This document shows positions 33,318-42,588 of a stretch of 44,630 nucleotides of DNA, one piece after another. This DNA is from an uncultured Chthonomonas sp. (GTDB lineage Bacteria > Armatimonadota > Chthonomonadetes > Chthonomonadales > CAJBBX01). The stretch is from positions 1 through 44,630 of the forward strand of contig CAISJD010000143.1 of assembly GCA_903885605.1 (NCBI GenBank). The letters are read 5' to 3'. The position numbers and the translations under genes are program-made. Position 1 is the first letter of the stretch. Each line of letters opens with the position of its first letter. The notes beneath the pieces were generated by a model. It worked only from the letters and a program-made list of their open reading frames with translations. It was not told the origin of the DNA and did no database searches.

Positions 33318-34292
33318 CTAGAGAAATCGGATTCTGCGGAAGAGCGCCAGCAACGCCGCCGCGATGACCGCCATGGCCGCCAGAGCGGCGGGGTAGCCGT
33401 AGGGCGAGGCTAGCTCGGGCATATGCTGGAAGTTCATGCCGTAGATGCCGGCGATGAGCGACGCCGTCATCAGCACGGTAGAGGCGACGGTGAGGACCTT
33501 CATCACCTCGTTCATCCGGTTGCCGGCTTGCGCCACGGCGGCGTCCAGCGCACCGGTGAGGATATCGCGGTGGAGGTCGATCTGCTCGGTCAGCCGCAGG
33601 GCGTGGTCGTAGACATCCTGCAGAAAGACGTGGACCGGCTCGGGTACCAGGTCGTTTCGGCCCCGGAGCAGCTCGTTCAGCACGTCGCGCAGGGGGCTCA
33701 CGGCCTGGCGGAGAACCAGCAGCTCGCGCTTCAGCAGCAGCGCGGGCTTGGGATCGAAGGGGACCGAGCCGTCGAACACGGCGTCCTCCACTGCGTCGAT
33801 CTGGTCGTTCAGGTAGTCCAACACGGGGAAGTAGCCGTCCATGACGGCGTCGAGGAGCTCGTAGAGCAGGATGCTGGGCGTCAGCCGGGCCACGGTTCGG
33901 CGCGCCCGGATGCGCTCGGCCAACTCGGTGATCGGTGCACAGCCATCATGCGCGAGGGTGACGATGCAGTCGGCCCGCAGGAAGATGTCGATCTCGCGGG
34001 TGGTCTCATGCAGGCCGTCGGCCCGGTCGCCGGGCTCCCAGTAGCGGACGGCCACGAAGAGATGGTCGCCGTAGATATCGACCTTCGGCCGCTGGTTCTG
34101 GTTGCGGGCATCCTCCAGAGCCAGCGTGTGGAAGGCGAAGGCCCGGTCCAGCGCGTCCAGGTCGCCCTGTTCAGGATCGCGGATGTCGATCCAGACCGGC
34201 TCGGAGGCGGCTCCGGAAGCCGCCTCCTCCGGCGTGGCGAAGGGAGCCGGGCCGCCGACGCCCGGTCCCGTCAGCGCGGTGATGCTGAGCAT
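33318..34292 (-). CDS. corA: CorA-family divalent metal (Mg2+/Co2+) transporter
   Basis: This 324-residue inner-membrane channel has the family plan: a large soluble N-terminal domain (about 1-260) with the long helix bundle (PVLDYLNDQIDAVEDAVF, RELLVLRQAVSPLRDVLNEL), then two C-terminal membrane helices. The selectivity motif YGMNF is present (GMN at 285-287), followed by HMPE in the loop and the second helix (AALAAMAVIAAALLALF). It takes up Mg2+ as a pentamer. The Shine-Dalgarno is weak. The ATG is 26 nt from the stop of recA, so it is probably co-transcribed with recA. No unusual residues seen. Confidence 0.95.
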   Translation of the reverse strand: MLSITALTGPGVGGPAPFATPEEAASGAASEPVWIDIRDPEQGDLDALDRAFAFHTLALEDARNQNQRPKVDIYGDHLFVAVRYWEPGDRADGLHETTREIDIFLRADCIVTLAHDGCAPITELAERIRARRTVARLTPSILLYELLDAVMDGYFPVLDYLNDQIDAVEDAVFDGSVPFDPKPALLLKRELLVLRQAVSPLRDVLNELLRGRNDLVPEPVHVFLQDVYDHALRLTEQIDLHRDILTGALDAAVAQAGNRMNEVMKVLTVASTVLMTASLIAGIYGMNFQHMPELASPYGYPAALAAMAVIAAALLALFRRIRFL

Positions 34293-34318
34293 GGCGGCCT
34301 CGGCCGGCTCTCCTGCCC

Positions 34319-35329
34319 CTACTCGTTCGCCGTGTTCGGCGTGGCGGTCGGGATGCTGGCGGAAGCGCGGATCTTGTCCTCGATCTCCTTCATGACTTCC
34401 GGGTTCTCATCCAGGTAGTTGCGCGCGTTCTCGCGTCCCTGGCCGATCCGCGTCTCGCCGTAGCTGAAGTAGGCCCCACTCTTGCCGATGAGGCCCATCT
34501 CCACGCCCAGGTCGAGGATGCCGCCGGACTTGCTGATGCCCTTTCCGAAGAGGATGTCGAACTCGGCCACTCGGAAGGGCGGCGCCACCTTGTTCTTCAC
34601 CACCTTCACCTTGGTCTTGGCGCCGATGACGTCGGTGCCGGACTTCACGGTCTCGGTGCGCCGCACATCCAACCGCACGCTGGCCCAGAACTTGAGGGCG
34701 CGGCCGCCGGGGGTGGTCTCCGGGTTGCCGAACATGACGCCGATCTTCTCCCGGATCTGGTTGATGAAGATGCAGGCGCAGTTGGCGCGGCTCAGGTTGC
34801 CGGCGATCTTGCGCATGGCCTGCGACATGAGGCGTGCCTGCAGACCCATATGGCTGTCGCCCATCTCGCCCTCGATCTCGGCCTTGGGCACCAGGGCGGC
34901 TACTGAGTCGAGCACGACCACGTCGATGGCGCTGGAGCGGATCAGGTAGTCCATGATCTCCAGGGCCTCTTCGCCGCTGTTCGGCTGCGAGACGTAGAGC
35001 TCGTCGATGTTCACTCCCAGCCGCTTGGCGTACTCGGGGTCCAGCGCGTGCTCGGCGTCGACGAAGGCGCAGACGCCGCCCAGCTTCTGGGCCTCGGCCA
35101 CCACCTGAAGGGAGAGGGTGGTCTTGCCGGAGCTCTCCGTGCCGAAAATCTCGATGATGCGGCCCCTGGGGAGCCCTCCCACTCCCAGCGCCAGGTCCAG
35201 CGTGATGGAACCCGTGGGGATGACGTCGACGTTGAGCTTGGTGGTCTCTCCCAGACGCATGATGGCCCCTTTGCCGAACTGCTTCTCAATGTTACTCAGG
35301 GCCATATCCAGGGCTTTATGCTTATCCAT
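34319..35329 (-). CDS. recA: Recombinase RecA
   Basis: This 336-residue protein forms filaments on single-stranded DNA, catalyses strand exchange and activates the SOS response. The ATG at 35329 has GGAG six nt upstream and gives [11 protein letters not shown], the expected start. All core segments are present: the P-loop (63-70), [16 protein letters not shown], the Walker B segment [24 protein letters not shown], loop L1 and [22 protein letters not shown] with loop L2. The P-loop reads GTESSGKT, where the usual second residue is Pro, a mild variant. The acidic C-terminal tail is short. It sits 29 nt after thpR and 26 nt before corA. I see no SOS box in front of it; its promoter is probably upstream of thpR. 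Confidence 0.98.
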   Translation of the reverse strand: MDKHKALDMALSNIEKQFGKGAIMRLGETTKLNVDVIPTGSITLDLALGVGGLPRGRIIEIFGTESSGKTTLSLQVVAEAQKLGGVCAFVDAEHALDPEYAKRLGVNIDELYVSQPNSGEEALEIMDYLIRSSAIDVVVLDSVAALVPKAEIEGEMGDSHMGLQARLMSQAMRKIAGNLSRANCACIFINQIREKIGVMFGNPETTPGGRALKFWASVRLDVRRTETVKSGTDVIGAKTKVKVVKNKVAPPFRVAEFDILFGKGISKSGGILDLGVEMGLIGKSGAYFSYGETRIGQGRENARNYLDENPEVMKEIEDKIRASASIPTATPNTANE

Positions 35330-35358
35330 TGGGTCTCCTCTCGGGATTTGGGGCCGGT

Positions 35359-35937
35359 TCACTGTGACGCCTGACCGCGGAGGTCGAAGCGCTCGATCAC
35401 CTTATAGACCGGGCCGGTGGGATGCAGGATGCTCTGCATGAGTGCGAAGTCGGTGATGGTGAAGGCGCCCACCGAGGGCGGAGGCAGTGCCGGGAAGACC
35501 CGTGCGGCCTGCTCCTCGGCCTGATAGCTCTTGATGCGCGCCAGGGTCAGGTGCGCCTTGGGCGGCTTGTTCTCCTTCAGGAACCGGTAGCGGGCCAGCT
35601 CCGCGTCCAGGCCCTGTGCCAGCGCCAGGAGCTCCTCTCCGCCCCTCTCGGCTCCGAGCCAGAGGATGGAGGGCCGCTCCGGGTTCGGGAAGCAGCCGAG
35701 GCCCCCGAGGGTGAGCTCGAACGGCGGGTACCGGTCGCCTACGGCCCTGGCAACATCGATGGCCTTGTAGACCCGTTCGAGCTTCTGCTCGCCCAGGAAC
35801 TTCAGTGTGTAGTGAAACTGGTCCGGCTTGGTCCACCGGACCCCGGGGTCGGTCAAGGCGGCCTGAAGCCCCTTCTGGGCGGCCTCGATGGCGTCCAGGA
35901 GCTCCAGCGGCAGCGTGACGGCTAGGAATAGGCGCAT
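35359..35937 (-). CDS. thpR: RNA 2',3'-cyclic phosphodiesterase ThpR (2'-5' RNA ligase family)
   Basis: This 192-residue protein belongs to the 2H phosphoesterase superfamily. Both catalytic HxTL motifs are present, HYTL at 42-45 and HLTL at 129-132, at the correct distance. The enzyme opens 2',3'-cyclic phosphates on RNA ends. It is adjacent to recA, as in Deinococcus-Thermus and some other phyla (cinA-ligT-recA order), but no cinA lies upstream here. There is no Shine-Dalgarno before the ATG at 35937; the first gene of the run may be translated from a leaderless transcript. Confidence 0.95.
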   Translation of the reverse strand: MRLFLAVTLPLELLDAIEAAQKGLQAALTDPGVRWTKPDQFHYTLKFLGEQKLERVYKAIDVARAVGDRYPPFELTLGGLGCFPNPERPSILWLGAERGGEELLALAQGLDAELARYRFLKENKPPKAHLTLARIKSYQAEEQAARVFPALPPPSVGAFTITDFALMQSILHPTGPVYKVIERFDLRGQASQ

Positions 35938-35944
35938 AGTGTGA

Positions 35945-35950
35945 ATGGTA
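35945..35950 (-). promoter_or_regulatory. Candidate -10 box for a leaderless thpR-recA-corA transcript
   Basis: On the minus strand TACCAT lies seven nt before the thpR ATG. With no Shine-Dalgarno present, this spacing would place the transcription start at or next to the start codon, as in leaderless genes with a TANNNT box. The -35 region is not recognisable. Confidence 0.4.
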
Positions 35951-36137
35951 CCGGGTGATGTCTGCTCACGCTACTGCTCCAGCCCGGGTCGAACCGGAAA
36001 AGACGCCCCTAGAATCGCGCAATTCGGTCGCCGGGGGCTCGGGCAAGCGGAACACGGCCCGGCCCTTGCCGTGGGCAGCAGGTCCGGTACGGCCAAGCCC
36101 TGGGGCGCCGCAGGAGGAACTCGGGGCGCCTGCGCGG

Positions 36138-36176
36138 TATGTTATCTCCATGGGTCGGAACCAAGGAGACAACATA
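36138..36176 (+). promoter_or_regulatory. Inverted repeat covering the ribosome binding site, with a 9-codon upstream ORF
   Basis: TATGTTATCTCC (36138-36149) and GGAGACAACATA (36165-36176) pair at 11 of 12 positions around a 15-nt loop. The right arm contains the Shine-Dalgarno GGAG and ends at the A of the start codon at 36176, so folding would hide translation signals. The loop opens with an ATG (36150) that begins a 9-codon ORF ending in TGA over the next gene's ATG. If TATGTT is the -10 box, the left arm is not transcribed and the repeat is instead a DNA operator. Confidence 0.6.
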
Positions 36177-37126
36177 TGAGCTACAGGAAGCCGGCCGCTA
36201 TGGCCGCGGCAGTGCTGGCATTGGCGGTGATGGCGGGCTGCGCGGGCGAGAAGAAGGAGGCGAAGAGCCAGAAGGTGATCGGCGTCTCCGTCCTCACGCT
36301 GGCCAACCCCTTCTTCAAGGTGATGGCGGACTCGATGGTGGCCGAGGGCAAGAAGCGCGGCTACGAGGTCATCGTCACCTCCGGTGAGCTGGACCCCAGC
36401 CGGCAGAAGGACCAGGTGAGCGACTTCATCGTCAAGAAGGTGAGCGCCATCGTCCTCTGCCCCTGCAACTCCACCTCCATCGGCACCTCGATCCAGGAAG
36501 CCAACAAGGCCGACATCCCGGTCTTCACCGCCGACATCCAGTGCCTGGCCAAGAACGCCAAGGTCGTCTCCCACATCGCTACGGACAACTACAGTGGCGG
36601 CAAGCTGGCCGGCGAGGCCATGGTGGAGGCCCTCAAGGGCAAGGGCAACGTGGCGATCATCGACCACCCCGAGATCGAATCGGTCATGCTCCGCACCAAG
36701 GGCTTCCGCGAAGTGCTGGCCAAGCACAAGGGCATGAAGATCGTCTCGTCGGTGCCCGGCGGAGCCCTGCGCGACACCTCCTACAAGGCGACGCAGGACG
36801 TGCTGGAGAAGAACCCCGAGCTGGACGGCCTCTTCTGCATCAATGACCCGACCGCCCTGGGCGCCCTGGCGGCCATGGAGAAGGCCGGCCGCACGGGCCG
36901 CATCAAGGTCATCTCGTTCGACGGCCAGCCCGAGGCCAAGGAAGCGGTCCGCGCAGGCAAGATCTACGCCGAACCCGTGCAGTTCCCCGACCGCATCGGC
37001 GCCAAGACCATCGAGTCCATCGCGGCCTACTTCGCCGGCAAGCGCGTCTACGCCGAGGAGCTGATCCCCACCGAGCTGTACCGTAAGGCCGACGCCGACA
37101 AGGATCCGAGCCTCAAGAAACCGTGA
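36176..37126 (+). CDS. Sugar ABC transporter substrate-binding lipoprotein, RbsB-like
   Basis: This 316-residue protein is a lipoprotein (lipobox MAGC, Cys22). Its fold is the type-1 periplasmic binding protein family of ribose, galactose and AI-2 importers: KVIGVSVLTLANPFFKVMADSMV at the front, then IVLCPCNSTSIGTSIQEANKADIPVF, VVSHIATDNYSGGKLAGEAM, LDGLFCINDPTALGALAAMEKAG and IKVISFDGQPEAKEAVRAG. The ligand is a sugar or similar small polar molecule; the exact one cannot be read. The ATG at 36176 has GGAGA six nt upstream, inside an inverted repeat. Its stop overlaps the GTG start of the permease by two bases (GTGA), so translation of the two is likely coupled. Confidence 0.92.
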   Translation: MSYRKPAAMAAAVLALAVMAGCAGEKKEAKSQKVIGVSVLTLANPFFKVMADSMVAEGKKRGYEVIVTSGELDPSRQKDQVSDFIVKKVSAIVLCPCNSTSIGTSIQEANKADIPVFTADIQCLAKNAKVVSHIATDNYSGGKLAGEAMVEALKGKGNVAIIDHPEIESVMLRTKGFREVLAKHKGMKIVSSVPGGALRDTSYKATQDVLEKNPELDGLFCINDPTALGALAAMEKAGRTGRIKVISFDGQPEAKEAVRAGKIYAEPVQFPDRIGAKTIESIAAYFAGKRVYAEELIPTELYRKADADKDPSLKKP

Positions 37127-38478
37127 CGCAGCCATCCGCAACACGGGCTGCGCGACGGCGCACCGCCGCAGCCCAACTCGCCAACGCGTACGGCATGCTG
37201 GCCGTGCTGGCGTTGCTCTGCGCCTTCTTCGCGTTGGCGACCTACCATGACGAGAACCCCACAGGCGCCGCCGCCGGGAGAGCCCTGGCGGCCGACCTGA
37301 AGGGCCGAACGGGCGTCATCATCGTCCAGAGCCAGGACAGCGAGGGCGAGGCCTTTGCGCGGAGCCTTGAGGAGGCGCTCAGCAAGGCAGGCACGCCCGC
37401 GCGCGGGACCCTGAGCGGCGATCCGCCCACGGTCCGCGCCGCGCTGGAGCGGGTGGCGGCCGCGGAGCCGCTGGGCGTCGTGGCCACCACTCGGGCCTGC
37501 GCCGACTGGACCCTCTTCGAGGCGCTGAAGGCCGAGGCGCCCGCCTGCGCCGGGCTGGAGGTCGTGACGCCCCGCACCGTCCGGGGCAGCACCTTCCTCT
37601 CCTCCAGCAACCTGCGCAACATCGCGGACCAGATATCGGTGATCGCCATCATGGCGGTCGGCATGACGCTGGTCATCATCACCGGCGGCATCGACCTCTC
37701 CGTGGGGAGCCTTCTCGCCTTCGGCTCCGTGACCGCCGCCTGGATGATCGCGCACATGGGCGGCGTCGGCGCCGGGCCGGGCGCGCTCCTCCTCGCCTCG
37801 GTGGCCACGATCCTCCTCTGCGGGCTGGTGGGCAGCGTCAACGGGGCCATGGTCACCCTCTTCAAGGTGCCGCCCTTCATCTCTTCGCTGGCCATGATGC
37901 AGGTGACCAGCGGCCTCGCCTTCATCGTCTCCGGCGGCCTCAGCATCTTCGATATCCCCAGGTCGTTCGTCTGGCTCGGCCGCGGAGCCGACCTGGGCGG
38001 CCTCCCCAACGCCGTGGCTCTCATGGCGCTGATCTATGTGGCGGCGCACATCGTCATGTCGCAGACGCGGATCGGGCGGAACATCTACGCGCTGGGCGGC
38101 AACTTCGAGGCGGCGCGCCTTTCGGGCATCAGCACGCGCAAGGTGCTCATGCTGGTCTACTCCATCTCGGGCGTCATGGCCGGCGTGGGCGGCGTCATCA
38201 CCACCAGCCAGCTCCGGGCGGGCTCGGCCACCTACGGCGCCATGTACGAGCTCTACGTCATCGCCGCGGTAGTCGTGGGCGGGGCGAGCCTGTCGGGCGG
38301 CGAAGGGCGCATCTTCGGTACGCTGATAGGGGCGCTCATCATCGGCGTCATCCGCAACGGGATGAACCTGATGGACGTGGAGCCCTACCTGCAGAAGGTC
38401 GTGCTGGGCCTCGTGATCCTGGGCGCCGTGCTGCTGGATATGCTGAAGCGCAAGCGCTGGAACAAGGCGGGAGCCTGA
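37123..38478 (+). CDS. Sugar ABC transporter permease, RbsC-like, with a soluble insertion after the first membrane helix
   Basis: This 451-residue inner-membrane protein starts at a GTG overlapping the previous stop. The conserved RbsC segment ISVIAIMAVGMTLVIITGGIDLSVGSLLAFG (about 171-201) and YVIAAVVVGGASLSGGEG identify it. Usual family members are about 320-340 residues; here the extra length is a stretch of about 115 residues (about 41-156) between the first membrane helix (24-40) and FLSSSNLRNIADQ. It contains RTGVIIVQSQDSEGEAFARSL and PLGVVATTRACADWTLFEAL, alternating strands and helices like part of a periplasmic binding lobe. The insert faces the outside by topology. No ATPase gene adjoins the pair; the next gene begins 21 nt downstream. 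Confidence 0.93.
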   Translation: MTQPSATRAARRRTAAAQLANAYGMLAVLALLCAFFALATYHDENPTGAAAGRALAADLKGRTGVIIVQSQDSEGEAFARSLEEALSKAGTPARGTLSGDPPTVRAALERVAAAEPLGVVATTRACADWTLFEALKAEAPACAGLEVVTPRTVRGSTFLSSSNLRNIADQISVIAIMAVGMTLVIITGGIDLSVGSLLAFGSVTAAWMIAHMGGVGAGPGALLLASVATILLCGLVGSVNGAMVTLFKVPPFISSLAMMQVTSGLAFIVSGGLSIFDIPRSFVWLGRGADLGGLPNAVALMALIYVAAHIVMSQTRIGRNIYALGGNFEAARLSGISTRKVLMLVYSISGVMAGVGGVITTSQLRAGSATYGAMYELYVIAAVVVGGASLSGGEGRIFGTLIGALIIGVIRNGMNLMDVEPYLQKVVLGLVILGAVLLDMLKRKRWNKAGA

Positions 38479-38499
38479 TCCCGCCGGAAGGGCGGAACC

Positions 38500-41400
38500 A
38501 TGGCAACCTCGATCTCGTTCCCGGCGGCCGTCGGGCTGTTCCTCGGCCTGGCGTCGACGTGCGCCGCCGCGCCGCTGAACCTGGTGCGCAACTCCGACTT
38601 CTCCCGGCGCTTCGCCTCCGACGGCCCGGCTGACGGCTGGGCGGCCACCCGCATCGCCGAGGGCGGCGTCAATACCCGCGTCGAAGCCAAGGGCGTGGCG
38701 GGCGGCCCGTGCCACCGCATCACTGCCCCAACCTCCGCCGAGGCGACCTGGTACATCGCCCGGCAGATCGTCCGGGGCCTGAAGCCCGGCGACACGGGCC
38801 TGCTCAGCGGCCAGGTCCGTACGCGCGGCGCGGCCGGGGGCAGCGGCGCCTACCTGGGCCTCAACTATTTCGACTCCGCCGGCGTGCGCCTGAGCTGGCA
38901 GGACTCGCCCGGACGCGTGACCGGCGACGCCGGATGGACGCGCCTGACGATGCCCTTCGCCGTGCCGCCGGGCACGGCCCGTGTGGAGGTGAACCTGGTG
39001 CTCCACGGCCGCGGCGACGCCTGGTTCGACCGGATGCAGGTGACCCTCGGCCCCGCGGACACGCCCTGGGCCCCGCAGGAGGCCACCGCCGCCGCTCGGG
39101 GATCGGGCCGACCCCGGCTGGCCATCCTGCGCGACGGCCTGCCCGCCTCCGGCACGCCCTCCGATCCCGCCGCGCTGGCGCGCATGGCTTCGGCCGCGGG
39201 CGCCGCTCCGGCCTTCCTCACCGCCGCCGACCTCGCCGACCCCGCGCGCCTCAACGCCTCGCGCTTCGAGGCTCTGGCCATGCCCTATGGCGGCGCCTAT
39301 CCCGCGGCCGCGGCCGACAACCTCCGCGCCTTCCTCGAGCAGGGCGGCGGCCTTCTGAGCGTGGGCGGCTATCCGTTCGACAAGCCCCTCGTACGCACGG
39401 CCAGGGGATGGGCGCCGGTCGGCGATGCCGAGCCCGACCGTTCGTCCCTGCGCCCCTTCCTGACCCCTGCGCCCGGCGCGGGCTGGTCGGCAGGTGGCCG
39501 CGACATCGCCGAGGCGCCCGCCGCCATCCGCACAGACGCCGGCCGAGCCTGCGCCGCCTTCGGCACGCCCGCCATGCCCTCCGGCGGCTGGATCACCCTC
39601 GGTAGCCCCGAGCTCAAGGGCCTCCCTGCCGACGCCCTGGCCATCGCCTTCGAGGCCCGCTCGGCCCAGCCCGACCTGCACGTGGCCGTGGAGATGCTGG
39701 AGCGCGACGGCGCCCGGTGGCGTTCCACGCTGACGCTGACGAACCGATGGCGCCTCTACCTGGTCTCGCTGGCCGAGCTGGAGTACTGGAAGGATAACCC
39801 CTCCACCGGGCGCGGAGGTGCAGGCGACCGGCCCAAGGTCGCCGACATCACCGCCATCCGGTTCGGGATCACCACCGAGTTCGTCAAGGCCGCCCAGCCC
39901 TATGAGGCTCTGGTGGGCCAGGTCTGGACCAGCGCGGTGCAGCCCGTCTCGTGGCGCCATGCGCGGCTCAACTCGGCCGAGGGCGGCGTGAACCCCGCTA
40001 CCTTCCTGGAGACCGATCCGGCCGCCGTCTCGATCTGCGACGCCGGCGCGCCGATCTCCGACGTGGCCGCGATCCTGCCCGACCCCGGCGCGCCGGACCT
40101 CGGCGCAACGTGGCGGCTGGCGGGCTCGGCAGGGGGATGGTCCGCCACCGGCCAGACCGCGCAAGGAAGCCCCGGAGGCCCGCTGAAGGCCCGATGGGAG
40201 CCGCTGGCCCGAGCGGTGGACCGCTACGGCCGGCGGCGCGGCACGGCCTTCGGCCTCATGTGGAACTACGCGGGCAGCTACCCCGGCTCGGTCTGGGCCT
40301 ACTCGGGCATCAGCGACCGCAACCTGCTCGCCCCGGGTCCGGCCGGCCAGGCGCTGCTCAGGGCAGCGTTGGACCGGATGACGCGGGGTGTCTTCCTCTT
40401 TGAGGCCGCCGGCGCGCCCGCATGCGCTCGGCCCGGCGAGGCGGTCCGCGTCTCGGCCATGGTCGGCAACGTGGCCGCGCGGCCGCGCAAGGCCGTGGTG
40501 CGCCTCCGCGCGACCTGCGGAGCGGCCCTGGTGGCCTCCCGGTCGCTGGCCGTCACGCTCCCGGCGCACGGTTCGGCGCCGGTCCGGTTCGACGTGACCG
40601 CCCCCGCCGACGCGCCCGCCGGGCTCCTGCGCCTGAGCTTCAGCGTCACCGTGCCCGACGGGCCCGGCAACGCGCTTGAGTGCGGCGTGGCGCTCTGGAG
40701 CCCGAAGCGGCAGCAGGAGGGCGCGAAGATCGCCTACCGAGACAACGTCATGGACCGGGGCCGCGGGCCGGAGTTCCTGCTGGGTAGCCAGATCTACTGG
40801 GGCAACGGATCCGTCACGGGCGCCGATCCCCTCCGCTGGCACGACCAGCTCGCGGCCATGGCCGACAACGGCATCTCCGTGGCCCGCTCCTTCATGAACG
40901 TGCCCGGCGGCGAAACCGAGGAGGCCTGGCGCCGCCGCGACGCCATGGTGCAGCTAGCGCAGGAGGCCGGGATCAACCTCTTCTACGAGGGCCTCTCCTG
41001 GCCCAGCGCCGACCCGGCCGTGGTCCGCGAGCGCAACAGCCATGGCGCCACGGCTGCCGAGCGCTACCGCAACGCGCCGGGGCTCTTCATCGACATCCGC
41101 AACGAGCCCACGCTGGCCCAGCCGGCCGATACGCCCGACCCGCTCCGCACCGGTACCGACGCCCTGCGCAAGTGGGCCGCCGAGACCCGCGCCGCCGTCC
41201 GCGCCGTGGACCCTAAGCGCCTGGTCAGCGTAGGCTACCTGCAGGGCTTCGGCAACCCGACCACCGTCTGGGACCCCATCCACGCCTCGCTGGACCAGGA
41301 CTTCGCCAATCGGCACTACTACGGCGCGTTCAGCCAGTTCGCCGGTGAGCTGAAGCAGATCGACCTGCGCCTGCTCGGCAAGGCCCCGTCCACCGGCGAG

Positions 41401-42546
41401 TTCGGCTTCACCAGCCACCCGGGCCTCAAGACCCACTTCGTCTATGAGCCCGAGGCTTCCGGTAAGCTCCGCTACGGCGCGGTGCCGCACCTCTGCTTCG
41501 GCTCCGGCGCCCTCTTCAGCGCCAGCTGGCACTGGCAGGACCCGGTGGAGGACATCTTCCCCTGTGGGGCGCTCCTCTCCGACGGCGCGCCGCGCGACCG
41601 GCTGCAGTCCTACCGCAACGCCGGGGCGCTCTTCCGCACCTTCCGGCCGCGCTACCAGCGGCCCGATGCGTGGCTCGTGCTGCCCACAGCCGAGCGCCTC
41701 AGCGCACGCCGTCCGGGAGCCCTGGCGGCCATGGACCGCGCCACAGAGGCCCTGCTGGGCCTGCACGTCGACTTCACCACGCTGCCCGACGACCAGATCG
41801 ATCAGGTGCAGGGCGTCCCGAAGCTGGCCGTTTGGGCGGGCGATGACAAGCCCTCCGGCCCCGCCGCCGACCTGCGCGCCAGGGTGCTGGCGGCCGGCGG
41901 CGCGTGGGTCCACGTGCGGTCGAAGGCCGAACCGGACGCCCTCCGCGTCGAGCTGGTCCGGGCCTGCGCCGCCGCCCGCCTCGCCCGCCACAGGCTCGCG
42001 CCCGACGCCGCCGTCGTGCAGTCGTTCCGCGTCCAGGGGCTCGGCGGCTCCGTAGCGCACGTGCTGGTGAACACGCTGGGCATCCCGTTCAAGGTGCAGA
42101 TCATGGACCTGCCGAAGCCCGTGGAGATCTGGCTGGCGCCCGGCGGCTGCGGCTACGTGGCCTTCGACGGCGAGGGGCGCATCGCTGCCGCCGAGGGAAC
42201 CATCGTGGCTGTCGCAGGTGAGAGGCTCTGGGCCGCGGAGCGCAACCTCGCTGCCGTGTCGCTGGACGGCCGCGACCTGGCCGAGAGCCGCACCCTCCTG
42301 CTCCTGCCCGATGACGCGGGATCGGTCTGGTTCTACGGCATGTCGGCCAAGGCCATGCTATCGGTGGGCGAGATCGTCAATCGGGCTTGGAAGACCTACG
42401 AGACGGTGCGACCGACCAAAGGGCAACTGCGCCTGGACGCCACCATGGCGCGCTCCTGGATACTCGCCACGCAAGGCCCACCCACGCCCGAGCAGCGTCG
42501 AGCGGCGGCGGCAGCGCTGGGGATCGCGGCTACGGGCAGGCGGTGA
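38500..42546 (+). CDS. Very large secreted multidomain glycoside hydrolase (clan GH-A)
   Basis: This 1348-residue protein has a signal peptide (cleavage near AAAP) and GGAAGGGCGG upstream. A CBM-like jelly-roll comes first (NLVRNSDFS to DAWFDRMQVTLG, about 27-185). A flavodoxin- or GATase-like segment follows (RPRLAILRDG to GGGLLSVGGYPF, about 203-290), then beta-domains to about 740. The TIM barrel (about 750-1060) begins at EFLLGSQIYWGNG; acid/base Glu869 lies in the canonical IRNEP and the nucleophile is probably Glu967 (TGEFGF). A second flavodoxin-like region and a beta-tail end the protein. The substrate is unknown. It is 21 nt from the permease gene, so transport and hydrolysis genes share one operon. 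Confidence 0.78.
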   Translation: MATSISFPAAVGLFLGLASTCAAAPLNLVRNSDFSRRFASDGPADGWAATRIAEGGVNTRVEAKGVAGGPCHRITAPTSAEATWYIARQIVRGLKPGDTGLLSGQVRTRGAAGGSGAYLGLNYFDSAGVRLSWQDSPGRVTGDAGWTRLTMPFAVPPGTARVEVNLVLHGRGDAWFDRMQVTLGPADTPWAPQEATAAARGSGRPRLAILRDGLPASGTPSDPAALARMASAAGAAPAFLTAADLADPARLNASRFEALAMPYGGAYPAAAADNLRAFLEQGGGLLSVGGYPFDKPLVRTARGWAPVGDAEPDRSSLRPFLTPAPGAGWSAGGRDIAEAPAAIRTDAGRACAAFGTPAMPSGGWITLGSPELKGLPADALAIAFEARSAQPDLHVAVEMLERDGARWRSTLTLTNRWRLYLVSLAELEYWKDNPSTGRGGAGDRPKVADITAIRFGITTEFVKAAQPYEALVGQVWTSAVQPVSWRHARLNSAEGGVNPATFLETDPAAVSICDAGAPISDVAAILPDPGAPDLGATWRLAGSAGGWSATGQTAQGSPGGPLKARWEPLARAVDRYGRRRGTAFGLMWNYAGSYPGSVWAYSGISDRNLLAPGPAGQALLRAALDRMTRGVFLFEAAGAPACARPGEAVRVSAMVGNVAARPRKAVVRLRATCGAALVASRSLAVTLPAHGSAPVRFDVTAPADAPAGLLRLSFSVTVPDGPGNALECGVALWSPKRQQEGAKIAYRDNVMDRGRGPEFLLGSQIYWGNGSVTGADPLRWHDQLAAMADNGISVARSFMNVPGGETEEAWRRRDAMVQLAQEAGINLFYEGLSWPSADPAVVRERNSHGATAAERYRNAPGLFIDIRNEPTLAQPADTPDPLRTGTDALRKWAAETRAAVRAVDPKRLVSVGYLQGFGNPTTVWDPIHASLDQDFANRHYYGAFSQFAGELKQIDLRLLGKAPSTGEFGFTSHPGLKTHFVYEPEASGKLRYGAVPHLCFGSGALFSASWHWQDPVEDIFPCGALLSDGAPRDRLQSYRNAGALFRTFRPRYQRPDAWLVLPTAERLSARRPGALAAMDRATEALLGLHVDFTTLPDDQIDQVQGVPKLAVWAGDDKPSGPAADLRARVLAAGGAWVHVRSKAEPDALRVELVRACAAARLARHRLAPDAAVVQSFRVQGLGGSVAHVLVNTLGIPFKVQIMDLPKPVEIWLAPGGCGYVAFDGEGRIAAAEGTIVAVAGERLWAAERNLAAVSLDGRDLAESRTLLLLPDDAGSVWFYGMSAKAMLSVGEIVNRAWKTYETVRPTKGQLRLDATMARSWILATQGPPTPEQRRAAAAALGIAATGRR

Positions 42547-42588
42547 GGGCATGGGGCTGGAGCGTGGGCAGGGAACGCCTGACCTTGA

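Noticed and set aside
35938-36175. SOS (LexA) box before the thpR-recA run
   Set aside because: Only isolated half-site-like GAAC sequences occur; no paired site of a known type was found.
37048-40842. Very long open frame (1264 codons) on the minus strand
   Set aside because: It lies opposite a convincing permease and glycosidase; its translation is rich in Arg, Gly, Ala and His without domain character, as expected for antisense frames at high GC.
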